A model generated the notes under the pieces. The model worked only from the letters and a program-made list of their open reading frames with translations. It did no database searches and was not told where the DNA came from. 64,000 nucleotides of DNA from Pontibacter lucknowensis (GTDB lineage Bacteria > Bacteroidota > Bacteroidia > Cytophagales > Hymenobacteraceae). This document shows positions 17,421-24,001 of this stretch, in pieces. The DNA lies in assembly GCF_900156415.1 (NCBI RefSeq), contig NZ_FTNM01000003.1:1-64000 (forward strand). The letters run 5' to 3'. Each line of letters begins with the position of its first letter. The stretch's first letter is position 1. Position numbers and translations under genes: made by a program.

Positions 17421-17767
17421 CGCTTGCGTTGCACCTGAGGTGCTTTTACGCAAAAGCTGGCCGGGACATGCGCCTGCGCCGACCGCACCTGAGCCTGTAC
17501 ATGGCGCTGCTGGCCCAGGGCTGTGAAAACCCCTTTCTAGTCAAGCGGAAAGAAGTGATGCTATGCGCCCGCATCAACTCCCGCGTCACCTATCACCGCT
17601 GTATGCTGGAGCTGGCCGCTTGGGGGTATATCCGCTATGTACCATCCTATGACCCTGGTTCCAAAAGCCAGGTACGCATCATTTACCTGGGAGAAAAGCC
17701 TGTAGTGTTATCATTAATCGATAGATTATCGGAAACAGGCGTGGAAGGAGAGCAGCCCTGTAGCTGA
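17417..17767 (+). CDS. Winged-helix-like protein of a mobile element, function unknown
   Basis: A 116-residue protein coupled by a 4-bp overlap to the HTH gene. I do not recognise a named family. The sequence RRPHLSLYMALLAQGCENPFLVKRKEVMLCARINSRVTYHRCMLELAAWGYIRYVPSYDPGSKSQVRIIYL has the helix-helix-wing pattern of winged-helix replication or regulatory proteins: a recognition-helix-like ARINSRVTYHRCMLEL (about 53-68) and a beta wing. Proteins of this size often sit beside the excisionase in Bacteroidota elements. A role in replication or transcriptional control is inferred. Confidence 0.6.
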   Translation: MTLALHLRCFYAKAGRDMRLRRPHLSLYMALLAQGCENPFLVKRKEVMLCARINSRVTYHRCMLELAAWGYIRYVPSYDPGSKSQVRIIYLGEKPVVLSLIDRLSETGVEGEQPCS

Positions 17768-17787
17768 GTGGCAAGCCAAGGCAAAAG

Positions 17788-17830
17788 AAAGAGCGGAGCT
17801 CACTGGTAAAACTAGGTAGGCCCGCTCTTT
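17788..17830 (+). terminator. Hairpin after the HTH operon
   Basis: Stem AAAGAGCGG / CCGCTCTTT with a 25-nt loop, starting 21 bp after the stop codon and followed by GTCTAAG rather than a T tract. A weak or bidirectional terminator is likely. Confidence 0.5.
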
Positions 17831-17982
17831 GTCTAAGTGATATTGCTAAGGATTTGGATTTGCATTCCAAACCGTTTCCAGGTCTGGGAGGCAGCTGAAT
17901 GCCTGGACAAGCGAGTTGGCTGTATGGAGGACCTGCGTCTGAAACGCCAAAGGGTCTTTGCTCCGAAGGAAGTAAGCTTGAT

Positions 17983-18022
17983 CCAGGTTCAGGAGAGCAC
18001 GCAAGTGCTCTCCTGAACCTGG
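17983..18022. repeat. Perfect 18-bp inverted repeat with GCAA loop
   Basis: Arms CCAGGTTCAGGAGAGCAC and GTGCTCTCCTGAACCTGG are fully complementary around the tetraloop GCAA. No T tract follows, so it is not a typical terminator. It lies about 270 bp inside the putative attachment site. Confidence 0.8.
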
Positions 18023-18286
18023 AATAGTTGTAGGGGGTAGGGCATAATTTTATTTAAATAGTAGCAGTTTATTAGTGTGAAGTTAAATATGCCTAATATT
18101 GGAAGGTTTCGGATATGAATCAAAGTCAACATGTTGGTGAGTTAAATTTCCGGTTGAAATTGATAAAAAAGATGTGTAATTTTAAGTAGAAGCATTTGCA
18201 GCTAAACTGAGATAAAAAAGTTAGTGCGTAATTCGGTGAGTCGAATTTACAGGGTGTTTTATATTATTGATTATCAGTAGTTTATG

Positions 18287-18313
18287 AAAGGGTTCAAGAC
18301 CCTCACTCTCTGC
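18287..18313 (+). other. tRNA-Ser 3'-end-like fragment, probable attachment site
   Basis: GGGTTCAAGACCCTCACTCT continues to TCTGC. This matches the T arm (GGGTTC-A-A), the acceptor 3' strand and the G73 of bacterial tRNA-Ser 3' ends, but nothing upstream can form the rest of a tRNA. Such isolated 3' ends mark the far end of elements that integrate into tRNA genes; the intact tRNA would then lie left of the window. Confidence 0.5.
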
Positions 18314-18333
18314 TGGTAGCGATACCAAAGAGC

Positions 18334-18370
18334 AAAGCCCATCAATCACCGATTGATGGGCTTTTTGTTT
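18334..18370 (+). terminator. Intrinsic terminator after the attachment fragment
   Basis: Perfect stem AAAGCCCATCAATC / GATTGATGGGCTTT with an ACC loop, followed by TTGTTTT. It is probably the original terminator of the tRNA gene, now separated from it, and can also serve the convergent lipoprotein gene. Confidence 0.85.
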
Positions 18371-18424
18371 TAGGCCCTGGTCAAGACTTTTAACTTGCTT
18401 TAGGATGCCTTGCTTGAGTTATAC

Positions 18425-19336
18425 CTATTTCTCTGCTCCCAGACTGGCTTCTGCTACCTCCGGTTTTCCTGTGGAAGCCTTGTACACGATATACCCTTCC
18501 AGTTCCTGCCCGTCCAGCATAGTTCGTTTGATTTTGGTAGGGTAGCCGTCCCGATTATAGTCATAGCTGCAGGTATAGGAGAGGTCTTTCCGGATGTTGC
18601 CCTCCCGGTCTTTCACGGTATACCTGGTGATGTTGTGGCTGCGGTAAGGCAGTTCCAGCGGCATAAACCTGGCTTCGAGGGGCAAACTTTGCAGGTAGCC
18701 GGGCTTTTCGTCGTATTCCAGCTCAATGGTCAGGTAGGAAGTTTCGGAGCTTGGGACGAAGAAAGCCGCTTTTTGGAGCTTGCCCTGCTTATTATAGGTA
18801 TAGTTTATCTTTTTATGGATATACCTTGGGTCAGCGTCATATATTAATGTATGATTCAGGTTTGAGTTATTGTAGTGGTAAAAAGAGGAGGTCAATCTTT
18901 TTACGGAGTCGTATTGATGTGTAATATGATTCCTTAACGAACGCCCATGCAGGTATACAATTTGTCCTTCTCTAGGTATGAGGCCATCCTCTGACCTGGT
19001 CCAGATTGTCTCTTGCCTCCTTATAACGGAATCACTTCTGTCCCAGCCAATGGGGCCCACATCAGGTCTGTAATTTACTTCGGCTATTTCATCCTTAAAC
19101 CAATGGACAGGTTCTCTGAAGTAATCATCAAAATAGGTATAGGTTACCTCCTCATAAAAGTTAGGACGATTAGTCGTAACGCTGTATATCCTTCCCTGGT
19201 CATAATAGAAGTCATGGGTCGTGCTGCCGATCACCACTTTTTGTGGGTATAACTTTTTTATTTCTTCCTCGCCATTGGAACAGGAGGCCAATACGGCGGC
19301 CAGCAAGGGGAGCAGGAGTAAAGCTTTAATTCTCAT
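18425..19336 (-). CDS. Lipoprotein with YD-repeat-like strands
   Basis: A 303-residue lipoprotein with lipobox VLASC (Cys at about 19). I do not recognise the family. The body is a succession of short beta-strands of the type Y-x-Y-x-x-x-G-K-L (TYNKQGKLQKAAF, YTCSYDYNRDGYPTKI), like the DUF4595 or RHS-type lipoproteins of Bacteroidota. A second protein of this style is at 50614-51417. It is the first gene with the host octamer AGGTATAG (18571, 18796, 19135) and so lies on the host side of the element boundary. Probably monocistronic; function unknown. Confidence 0.7.
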   Translation of the reverse strand: MRIKALLLLPLLAAVLASCSNGEEEIKKLYPQKVVIGSTTHDFYYDQGRIYSVTTNRPNFYEEVTYTYFDDYFREPVHWFKDEIAEVNYRPDVGPIGWDRSDSVIRRQETIWTRSEDGLIPREGQIVYLHGRSLRNHITHQYDSVKRLTSSFYHYNNSNLNHTLIYDADPRYIHKKINYTYNKQGKLQKAAFFVPSSETSYLTIELEYDEKPGYLQSLPLEARFMPLELPYRSHNITRYTVKDREGNIRKDLSYTCSYDYNRDGYPTKIKRTMLDGQELEGYIVYKASTGKPEVAEASLGAEK

Positions 19337-19488
19337 AGGCTGCTGATGTTAGAGAAACGTAAAAACTTTACTAAATATAATTATATTTTAATTAACATCA
19401 AGCAGAACCTATTGTATTTCAATTGATTGTTTTACTGGTTCAGGTATAGCTATAACTTTTACTGTGGTTAATAAAAGCAGGCTAATAT

Positions 19489-20097
19489 TTATTTTTTCTC
19501 CAGCAGGCCGTGGAAAATAAGACTTGCCAGGCCCTCATACACGGCAGAAGGGGTGTAGTTGATGTCTTGCATCAGTTCCGGGGGGACCTGACTGATAAAC
19601 TCGGGATCCAGGATTTTCTCCAGTGCACTAGCGTAGAGCAGCACGGCTAGTGAGATGTTTGCGTCCTTCCGGATAAAGCCTTTTTGGTTGCCCTCATCCA
19701 GCAAAGTTTTGAACCTTTTAAAAGCTGCTTCAGCGCGGTACTGCTGGAGCAGTTGCCAGGTTTTTGGGGTATGCTTCCGGATGTCGGTGAGTAACTGTCC
19801 GTTGATACGGGCGAAGCGCTGCCCGACTGTGCGAAAAACCTGCTCTGCCTTACTGACAAAGTTGGAAGCTTCCTGTTGAAGCAGGCTTTCTACATCACGC
19901 TGCAGTTCTTCCAAATAGTTTTTGATGACGGCATGCAGCAACTCTTCTTTTCCTCTGAAATACTGGTAAAGCGTTTTTTTGCTCATGCCCAGCTGTTTTG
20001 CCAGGTCAGCCATCAATACTTTACTGTAACCTTGGTTGAAAAATTGTTGCTGAGCCTCCTGTAAAATCAAGGCCTTCGGGGTATTTATCGTATCCAT
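19489..20097 (-). CDS. TetR/AcrR family transcriptional regulator
   Basis: A 202-residue repressor. The N-terminal TetR HTH is clear (about 8-54: ALILQEAQQQFFNQGYSKVLMADLAKQLGMSKKTLYQYFRGKEELL). The C-terminal helical domain (about 70-200) would bind an unknown ligand. Such regulators often control efflux pumps, but here the RND operon lies 5 kb away with the aromatic operon between, so no target can be assigned. It is likely to be monocistronic; the upstream side is closed by a large hairpin (20178-20224). Confidence 0.92.
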   Translation of the reverse strand: MDTINTPKALILQEAQQQFFNQGYSKVLMADLAKQLGMSKKTLYQYFRGKEELLHAVIKNYLEELQRDVESLLQQEASNFVSKAEQVFRTVGQRFARINGQLLTDIRKHTPKTWQLLQQYRAEAAFKRFKTLLDEGNQKGFIRKDANISLAVLLYASALEKILDPEFISQVPPELMQDINYTPSAVYEGLASLIFHGLLEKK

Positions 20098-20177
20098 TTA
20101 TTAAGGTGTGCTTTATTTTCGCCGGTCTTGCTGTAAAGTTATGAAGAGCAGAGACCGGGAAACTGTATACGACAAAA

Positions 20178-20224
20178 AAATCTCCTGCAGTCAGCATAAT
20201 AGCTGACAATAGCAGGAGATTTTC
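20178..20224 (-). terminator. Terminator of the cold-shock domain gene
   Basis: Stem AATCTCCTGC / GCAGGAGATT with an inner AGTCAGC/GCTGACA stem. Read on the minus strand it ends in a run of T, which suits termination of the cold-shock gene at 20293-20748. Confidence 0.75.
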
Positions 20225-20292
20225 AGATTATAATCACCTAAGTTAAACCGGATGGCTTAAGCTATGTTTTGAAGCTTTTGAGCCAGAGGGGA

Positions 20293-20748
20293 TTACGCCA
20301 GTTTAACGTTTACAGCATTCAATCCTTTCGGGCCTTTCTCAACCTCAAAAGTTACACGATCATTTTCCTTGATCGTATTCACCAGGCCATTCTGATGCAC
20401 AAAGACACGCTCTTGCGTAACGTGGTCCTGTATAAAGCCATAGCCTTTCGATTCGTTGAAAAACGAAACAGTACCCTTACGGATCAGGTCAGCCGGGTCA
20501 AGCTCCGCCTGTTTAGCGACACCGATCTGGATGTCTTCCTGTTTGATGTCTTTTTTCTTCTTCGTAGGGTCTGGCGGCGTATCCGTGATATTGCCGAACT
20601 CATCCACGTAGGCGAACATTTCCTCTACGTCTTTGCCCTTGTCAGAATTAGCCTTGCGCTCCTCGCGCTTCTGCTCTTTGTCTTGTCTTTTCTTAAGTCT
20701 CTTCTTCTCTTTTTCTTTTTTACTGAAGGTTTCTTGTGATCTACCCAT
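20293..20748 (-). CDS. Cold-shock domain protein with charged N-terminal extension
   Basis: A 151-residue protein. The C-terminal ~65 residues are a cold-shock domain with RNP1-like KGYGFI (about 110) and RNP2-like VFVHQ (about 124), opening GTVSFFNESKGYGFIQ. The N-terminal ~60 residues are extremely charged (KKEKEKKRLKKRQDKEQKREER), probably a disordered RNA-binding or nucleic-acid-contacting tail, followed by a short acidic linker (EEMFAYVDEFGNITDTPPD). This layout is a common Bacteroidota CSD variant. It is an RNA chaperone candidate acting in the cytoplasm. A shorter cold-shock gene lies 400 bp upstream with an unknown small gene between. Confidence 0.92.
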   Translation of the reverse strand: MGRSQETFSKKEKEKKRLKKRQDKEQKREERKANSDKGKDVEEMFAYVDEFGNITDTPPDPTKKKKDIKQEDIQIGVAKQAELDPADLIRKGTVSFFNESKGYGFIQDHVTQERVFVHQNGLVNTIKENDRVTFEVEKGPKGLNAVNVKLA

Positions 20749-20799
20749 ATATGCTGTTAAATGATCTATAAAATGATGGTATGCTGGTATGCAGGCTTT

Positions 20800-21027
20800 T
20801 TAGTACCTGAACAGGAAGTTTGTGCCATTGCGAATCCACTTTTCAAAAAATGAATTGTCGTTATATTCGCCGGTTACAAGCTCGAAGTCGGGTTGGTCTT
20901 TGTTTGTACGAGAGTTCATGAACTTTGGGAGGGAATCCTGATTGTTTGGGGTCCAGTCCTGTCCTTTTTGGAGGGCTACGCAGATGTACTCGCGAGTGGT
21001 AGTGTCTACCAGGTATCTTCTATTCAT
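20800..21027 (-). CDS. Small protein of unknown function between two cold-shock genes
   Basis: A 75-residue polar protein (opening MNRRYLVDTTTREYICVALQ, ending NGTNFLFRY) that I do not recognise. It has no signal peptide or transmembrane segment. Coding is supported by position, the same orientation as both neighbouring cold-shock genes and a normal amino-acid composition. It may be part of the same stress response, but nothing in the sequence shows a function. Confidence 0.5.
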   Translation of the reverse strand: MNRRYLVDTTTREYICVALQKGQDWTPNNQDSLPKFMNSRTNKDQPDFELVTGEYNDNSFFEKWIRNGTNFLFRY

Positions 21028-21110
21028 CGTAAGGAGGGGTTAGGTGAAACATTGCCAGGGCGGCATTCTAATAACGGGAGAGTGGTGCAAAACATGCACA
21101 TCGAAATGAA

Positions 21111-21140
21111 AAAAAGCCTCACCCGCAGGTAAGGCTTTTT
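21111..21140 (-). terminator. Terminator after the short cold-shock gene
   Basis: Stem AAAAAGCCT / AGGCTTTTT with a 12-nt loop. It has T-rich tails in both directions and lies 24 bp downstream of the cold-shock gene on the minus strand. Confidence 0.85.
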
Positions 21141-21163
21141 TCGAAATGACTTATATCTGAAAA

Positions 21164-21355
21164 CTAAGCACGCTTAACGTTAATCGCGTTTAGTCCTTTT
21201 CTTCCTTCTTGCAGGTCAAAAGTCACTTTGTCGTTTTCCTGGATTTCATGTACCAGGCCAGTCACGTGTACAAAGTACTCCTGATCTGTGTTGTCTTCCT
21301 TAATAAAACCAAAACCTTTCAGGTCATTAAAGAATTTTACTGTTCCGTTATTCAT
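21164..21355 (-). CDS. Cold-shock protein (CspA family)
   Basis: A 63-residue single-domain cold-shock protein: MNNGTVKFFNDLKGFGFI, with RNP1 KGFGFI and RNP2 YFVHV, and the closing GRKGLNAINVKRA that is typical in Bacteroidota. The internal ATG at 21355 gives the exact family length; upstream in-frame sequence is unlike the family. It acts as an RNA chaperone. The 5' side is an AT-rich stretch that could form a long leader, as is usual for cold-inducible members. Confidence 0.95.
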   Translation of the reverse strand: MNNGTVKFFNDLKGFGFIKEDNTDQEYFVHVTGLVHEIQENDKVTFDLQEGRKGLNAINVKRA

Positions 21356-21656
21356 TCTGTGTTGTTTAATTATATACCTACTACATAGTGGAAGGCATAT
21401 AGGTTCATTTATTTTTTTACAATGTACGATAAAAATTTTACAATTGCGAGGCCATGGCCGTTTAATAGAGGGGGCTGCAGACACTGTTGATCTTTGTGAA
21501 TCTGATAAAGTGCGTCTGTGAGCTTTAAAAGCAGATATATGATGCAATGGCTGAAGAAATATTCTGAAATATAATTACTTAAGGAGACCTGCATTCGCCA
21601 AAAAGAAGCGAAAATAAATTGGCGTTCTGTGAAAAGTCTCTATATTGGCGGTTGAA
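21356..21656. promoter_or_regulatory. Divergent region between cspA-like gene and aromatic-operon leader
   Basis: About 300 bp without a gene. The left half is AT-rich and should contain the cold-shock promoter and leader. The right half should hold the promoter of the pheA leader; a TTGG...TATATTGG pair (about 21620-21650) resembles the Bacteroidota -33/-7 elements but sits very close to the first leader ATG. Confidence 0.4.
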
Positions 21657-21716
21657 ATGAACAAGCAACAGAATTCTTATACCTTCTTTTTTTACTTTTT
21701 TCCTCCAAAGGACTGA
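21657..21716 (+). CDS. Leader peptide 1 of the aromatic operon (Phe/Tyr-rich)
   Basis: A 19-codon open frame, MNKQQNSYTFFFYFFPPKD, with TTC TTT TTT TAC TTT TTT in its centre: five Phe and two Tyr codons in 19. It is followed by terminator 1 (21747-21778) and lies upstream of pheA. This is the classical design of transcription attenuation: scarcity of Phe-tRNA or Tyr-tRNA stalls the ribosome and prevents terminator formation. GCGGG at 21718-21722, just after the stop codon, can pair with CCCGC of the terminator arm (21750-21754) as a weak antiterminator. Confidence 0.8.
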   Translation: MNKQQNSYTFFFYFFPPKD

Positions 21717-21746
21717 AGCGGGAAAAGGTATATGTAACCATATAGG

Positions 21747-21778
21747 GGCCCCGCAGCAAGCGGGGCCTTTTTTATTTT
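21747..21778 (+). terminator. Attenuator terminator 1
   Basis: Perfect stem GGCCCCGC / GCGGGGCC with loop AGCAA, followed by TTTTTTATTTT. It lies 30 bp after leader peptide 1. An additional small hairpin, TATATG/CATATA (21729-21744), precedes it and may act as a pause structure. Confidence 0.85.
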
Positions 21779-21793
21779 AGACTAGCACGAGAG

Positions 21794-21874
21794 ATGCATC
21801 TTACACAACAAAATTTCTATAACGGCTTCGGTTTTAGCTTTTACTTTTTTGGTAACCGCCCGGGGCTGTATTGA
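21794..21874 (+). CDS. Leader peptide 2 of the aromatic operon (Phe/Tyr-rich)
   Basis: A 26-codon open frame beginning MHLTQQNFYNGFGFSFYFFG and ending in Leu-Tyr-stop: six Phe and three Tyr codons. It shares the QQN motif near the start with leader 1, suggesting duplication. Its last codons contain CCGGGGC (21860-21866), which can pair with GCCCCGG in the left arm of terminator 2 (21903-21909). A ribosome stalled at the Phe/Tyr codons would leave this free and favour antitermination; a ribosome at the stop would cover it and allow termination. GAGAG just upstream may help initiation. Confidence 0.82.
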   Translation: MHLTQQNFYNGFGFSFYFFGNRPGLY

Positions 21875-21900
21875 TTATACTTTAAAGTAAGTTATCACCA

Positions 21901-21935
21901 GCGCCCCGGAGTATTTCTTCGGGGCGCTTTTTTTT
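21901..21935 (+). terminator. Attenuator terminator 2, directly before pheA
   Basis: Perfect stem GCGCCCCG / CGGGGCGC around an 11-nt loop, then ten T. It ends 8 bp before the pheA start, so it can only be regulatory for pheA. Its left arm overlaps the antiterminator partner of leader 2. Confidence 0.9.
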
Positions 21936-21942
21936 GATTCAT

Positions 21943-22761
21943 ATGAAAATCGCAATTCAAGGTATAGCGGGAGCATTTCATGAAGAAGCTGCCAGACTTC
22001 GGTTCAGCCATGAACCCATTGAGATAGTGCCTTGCCTCACTTTCCGGGAACTGGCAGCGGCAGTTGCCTCCGGCTTGGCTGACAAAGGCATCATGGCAAT
22101 AGAGAATACCATCTCAGGCACTATACAACATAACCTGGAACTGATAAGGGAGCAGCAACTGTGGATCAGTGACGAAGTGATCATGCGTATTCGCCAGCAT
22201 CTAGGCGGGGTGCCCGGATCGTCGCTTCAGAGCATCCGCAAGGTATACTCCCACTACATGGCCCTGAACCAGTGCCGGCCCTTCTTTGAGGCCTACCCAG
22301 AGGTAGAGCTGATCGAGTCGGAGGACACGGCGCTGAGCATACGGGATGTGGCCATCGCAGGCTCTACGGAAATGGCTGCCATCGGCAGCGCGCTGGCCAT
22401 CGCCCGAAACGGCCTGATCGTGCTCGGCAAGGAGATCGAAGCGAGCAAGCAAAACTATACTCGCTTTCTAATACTGGACAGGTTACCGCAGACACCTACT
22501 GCCTGCAACAAGGCTTCTATCAGCCTGGTGTTGAAATCGGATCCAGAGGCTTTTACACAAGCCATGGCACTGCTGCACAATTGGAACATACATCTTGCCA
22601 AAATCGAGTCGATGACTATACCTGGTCAGCCATGGCATTATCGCTACTATCTGGACCTGCGCTCTGAATCTGAAGGGCAACTGGCTGAACTGCTCGCTGA
22701 TATCGAATCACTTGCTGTATCCATTCAACTGCTAGGGAAATACACAGCGCATACGCTATAA
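21943..22761 (+). CDS. pheA: Prephenate dehydratase
   Basis: A 272-residue monofunctional prephenate dehydratase that converts prephenate to phenylpyruvate, the committed step to phenylalanine. The catalytic domain (about 1-180) starts KIAIQGIAGAFHEEAA, contains AIENTISGTIQHN (about 51-63) and closes with the NYTRFLIL segment (about 170). The C-terminal ~80 residues are an ACT domain for Phe feedback (ISLVLKSDPEAFTQAMALLHNWNIHLAKIES). The ATG at 21943 was chosen because the upstream TTG at 21934 lies in the terminator T tract. It is preceded by two Phe/Tyr attenuators and followed after 4 bp by the DAHP synthase/chorismate mutase gene. Confidence 0.95.
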   Translation: MKIAIQGIAGAFHEEAARLRFSHEPIEIVPCLTFRELAAAVASGLADKGIMAIENTISGTIQHNLELIREQQLWISDEVIMRIRQHLGGVPGSSLQSIRKVYSHYMALNQCRPFFEAYPEVELIESEDTALSIRDVAIAGSTEMAAIGSALAIARNGLIVLGKEIEASKQNYTRFLILDRLPQTPTACNKASISLVLKSDPEAFTQAMALLHNWNIHLAKIESMTIPGQPWHYRYYLDLRSESEGQLAELLADIESLAVSIQLLGKYTAHTL

Positions 22762-22765
22762 TCAA

Positions 22766-24001
22766 ATGATTATGTTCGACCCATCAACACGCATCCAAAG
22801 CCCCGAAACGGAAGCTATGAAAGCCGGAATTACAATCGCTCAAACTAATATGAATATGAAATCTGTAAGTAATCTAAGCACCCACGCACAGCCGCTCATC
22901 ATAGCGGGACCTTGTAGCGCTGAAACAGAGGAGCAGGTGCTGGCCACCGCTCACCAGCTGAAAGACGCTGGAGTAAGTATTTTCAGGGCTGGCATCTGGA
23001 AACCAAGAACACGTCCGGGCTCTTTTGAGGGTGTAGGTACGCCCGGGCTCGCCTGGCTGCAGCGGGTTCAACGGGAGACGGGCTTGCGTGTAGCAACAGA
23101 AGTAGCCAATACCATACATGTACAGCAGTGCCTCCAGCATGGCATTGATGTGCTGTGGATTGGTGCACGCACTACGGCCAACCCATTCGCTGTTCAGGAA
23201 ATTGCGGATGCCCTGAAAGGGGTGGATATACCGGTGCTGGTTAAAAATCCAGTGAACCCGGATGTGCAACTTTGGCTGGGAGCCATAGAACGATTGGAGA
23301 AAGCAGGTATAAGTCAGACAGGTGCCATACACCGGGGCATCTCGCCGCTGGGCAAGTCGGTGTACCGCAACAATCCGGAGTGGAACATGCCCATGACACT
23401 GAAGGAGCTACGCCCTGACCTGATGCTGATCAACGATCCCAGCCACATAGCCGGTAACCGTGAGTTGCTGGCAGGTATAGCCGAAACAGCACTGGCACTG
23501 CACATGGACGGCCTGATGATAGAAACGCACATACAGCCGGAAGTCGCCTGGAGTGATGCAGCTCAGCAGATAAGCCCGCAAGCGCTCGCAGAATTACTGG
23601 CGAAGCTGAGCGGTCGCCCACTGGACGCTGATACTAAGTCGGCTGCTGACTTGAGTGACATGCGCCACTCCATTGATTATATTGATGAGCAACTGATTGA
23701 CCTGTTGAGCTACCGCATGCAGGTTGCCGCCGAGATAGGCCAGTATAAAATGCAGCATGGCCTGCCTGTGTTCCAGGAGGAAAGATGGACGGAGCTACTG
23801 GAAAAGCACGCCAGCCTTGCCTCGAGCAAGAATCTCAATGAGGAGTTTATCACGCAGCTGTTCGACCGTATTCATCAGGAGTCGGTGAGGAGGCAGCATG
23901 GGGTGCTGCCGCTTATACCTGCAGGGTATAGCCTTCAGGCCACCACCACAGCACCAGAAGCCCTCCCAGCAGCACAATGCCAAACAAGAGCGATATTTTA
24001 G
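22766..24001 (+). CDS. Bifunctional DAHP synthase / chorismate mutase
   Basis: A 411-residue enzyme joining the first step of the shikimate pathway (phosphoenolpyruvate plus erythrose-4-phosphate to DAHP) to chorismate mutase. The DAHP synthase domain (about 45-290) has IIAGPCSAETEEQ, the KPRTRPGSFEG motif and LINDPSHIAGNR. The AroQ-type mutase follows (about 295-380: MRHSIDYIDEQLIDLLSYRMQVAAEIG). In Bacteroidota such fusions usually end soon after QESVRRQ; here about 30 extra residues follow because the frame runs into the antisense of the convergent MgtC gene (89-bp overlap). Start could be 22766 or an internal ATG (MKAG at 22817, or MNMKS near 22853). It is co-transcribed with pheA and so under the same attenuation. 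The aminotransferase and prephenate dehydrogenase that often sit between these genes are absent. Confidence 0.93.
   Translation: MIMFDPSTRIQSPETEAMKAGITIAQTNMNMKSVSNLSTHAQPLIIAGPCSAETEEQVLATAHQLKDAGVSIFRAGIWKPRTRPGSFEGVGTPGLAWLQRVQRETGLRVATEVANTIHVQQCLQHGIDVLWIGARTTANPFAVQEIADALKGVDIPVLVKNPVNPDVQLWLGAIERLEKAGISQTGAIHRGISPLGKSVYRNNPEWNMPMTLKELRPDLMLINDPSHIAGNRELLAGIAETALALHMDGLMIETHIQPEVAWSDAAQQISPQALAELLAKLSGRPLDADTKSAADLSDMRHSIDYIDEQLIDLLSYRMQVAAEIGQYKMQHGLPVFQEERWTELLEKHASLASSKNLNEEFITQLFDRIHQESVRRQHGVLPLIPAGYSLQATTTAPEALPAAQCQTRAIF

Larger units (their letters stand above)
1..18313. mobile_element. Right-hand part of an integrated mobilizable element (left end outside window)
   Basis: The span carries a mobilization module (MobA, MobC, primase, ArdC-type antirestriction protein, RadC-like protein, excisionase-like HTH) between 10.7 and 17.8 kb and outer-membrane cargo before it. 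It ends at a fragment resembling a tRNA-Ser 3' end at 18287-18313, followed directly by a normal terminator, as expected when an element inserts into the 3' end of a tRNA gene and duplicates it. The octamer AGGTATAG, frequent to the right, occurs only twice here (4548 and, inverted, 33). No integrase, conjugation (tra) genes or intact tRNA are visible, so the left boundary and the element type (integrative mobilizable element, or part of a larger ICE) are open. Whether the first 10 kb belongs to the element is inference from the octamer depletion. Confidence 0.6.
17831..18424. other. Gene-free right end of the element, 594 bp
   Basis: It contains a perfect 18-bp inverted repeat (17983-18022), an AT-rich stretch (18030-18285) without coding potential, the tRNA-Ser-like fragment (18287-18313) and a strong terminator (18334-18370). 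It is interpreted as the terminal non-coding end of the element plus the flanking tRNA terminator. Confidence 0.55.

Noticed and set aside
18225-18313. A complete tRNA-Ser gene
   Set aside because: Only the T arm and 3' acceptor strand fit; the sequence upstream cannot form D or anticodon arms, so it is reported as a fragment only.
21740-21790. A riboswitch instead of attenuation upstream of pheA
   Set aside because: The structure is a simple terminator following a Phe/Tyr-rich reading frame; no conserved aptamer core is visible.
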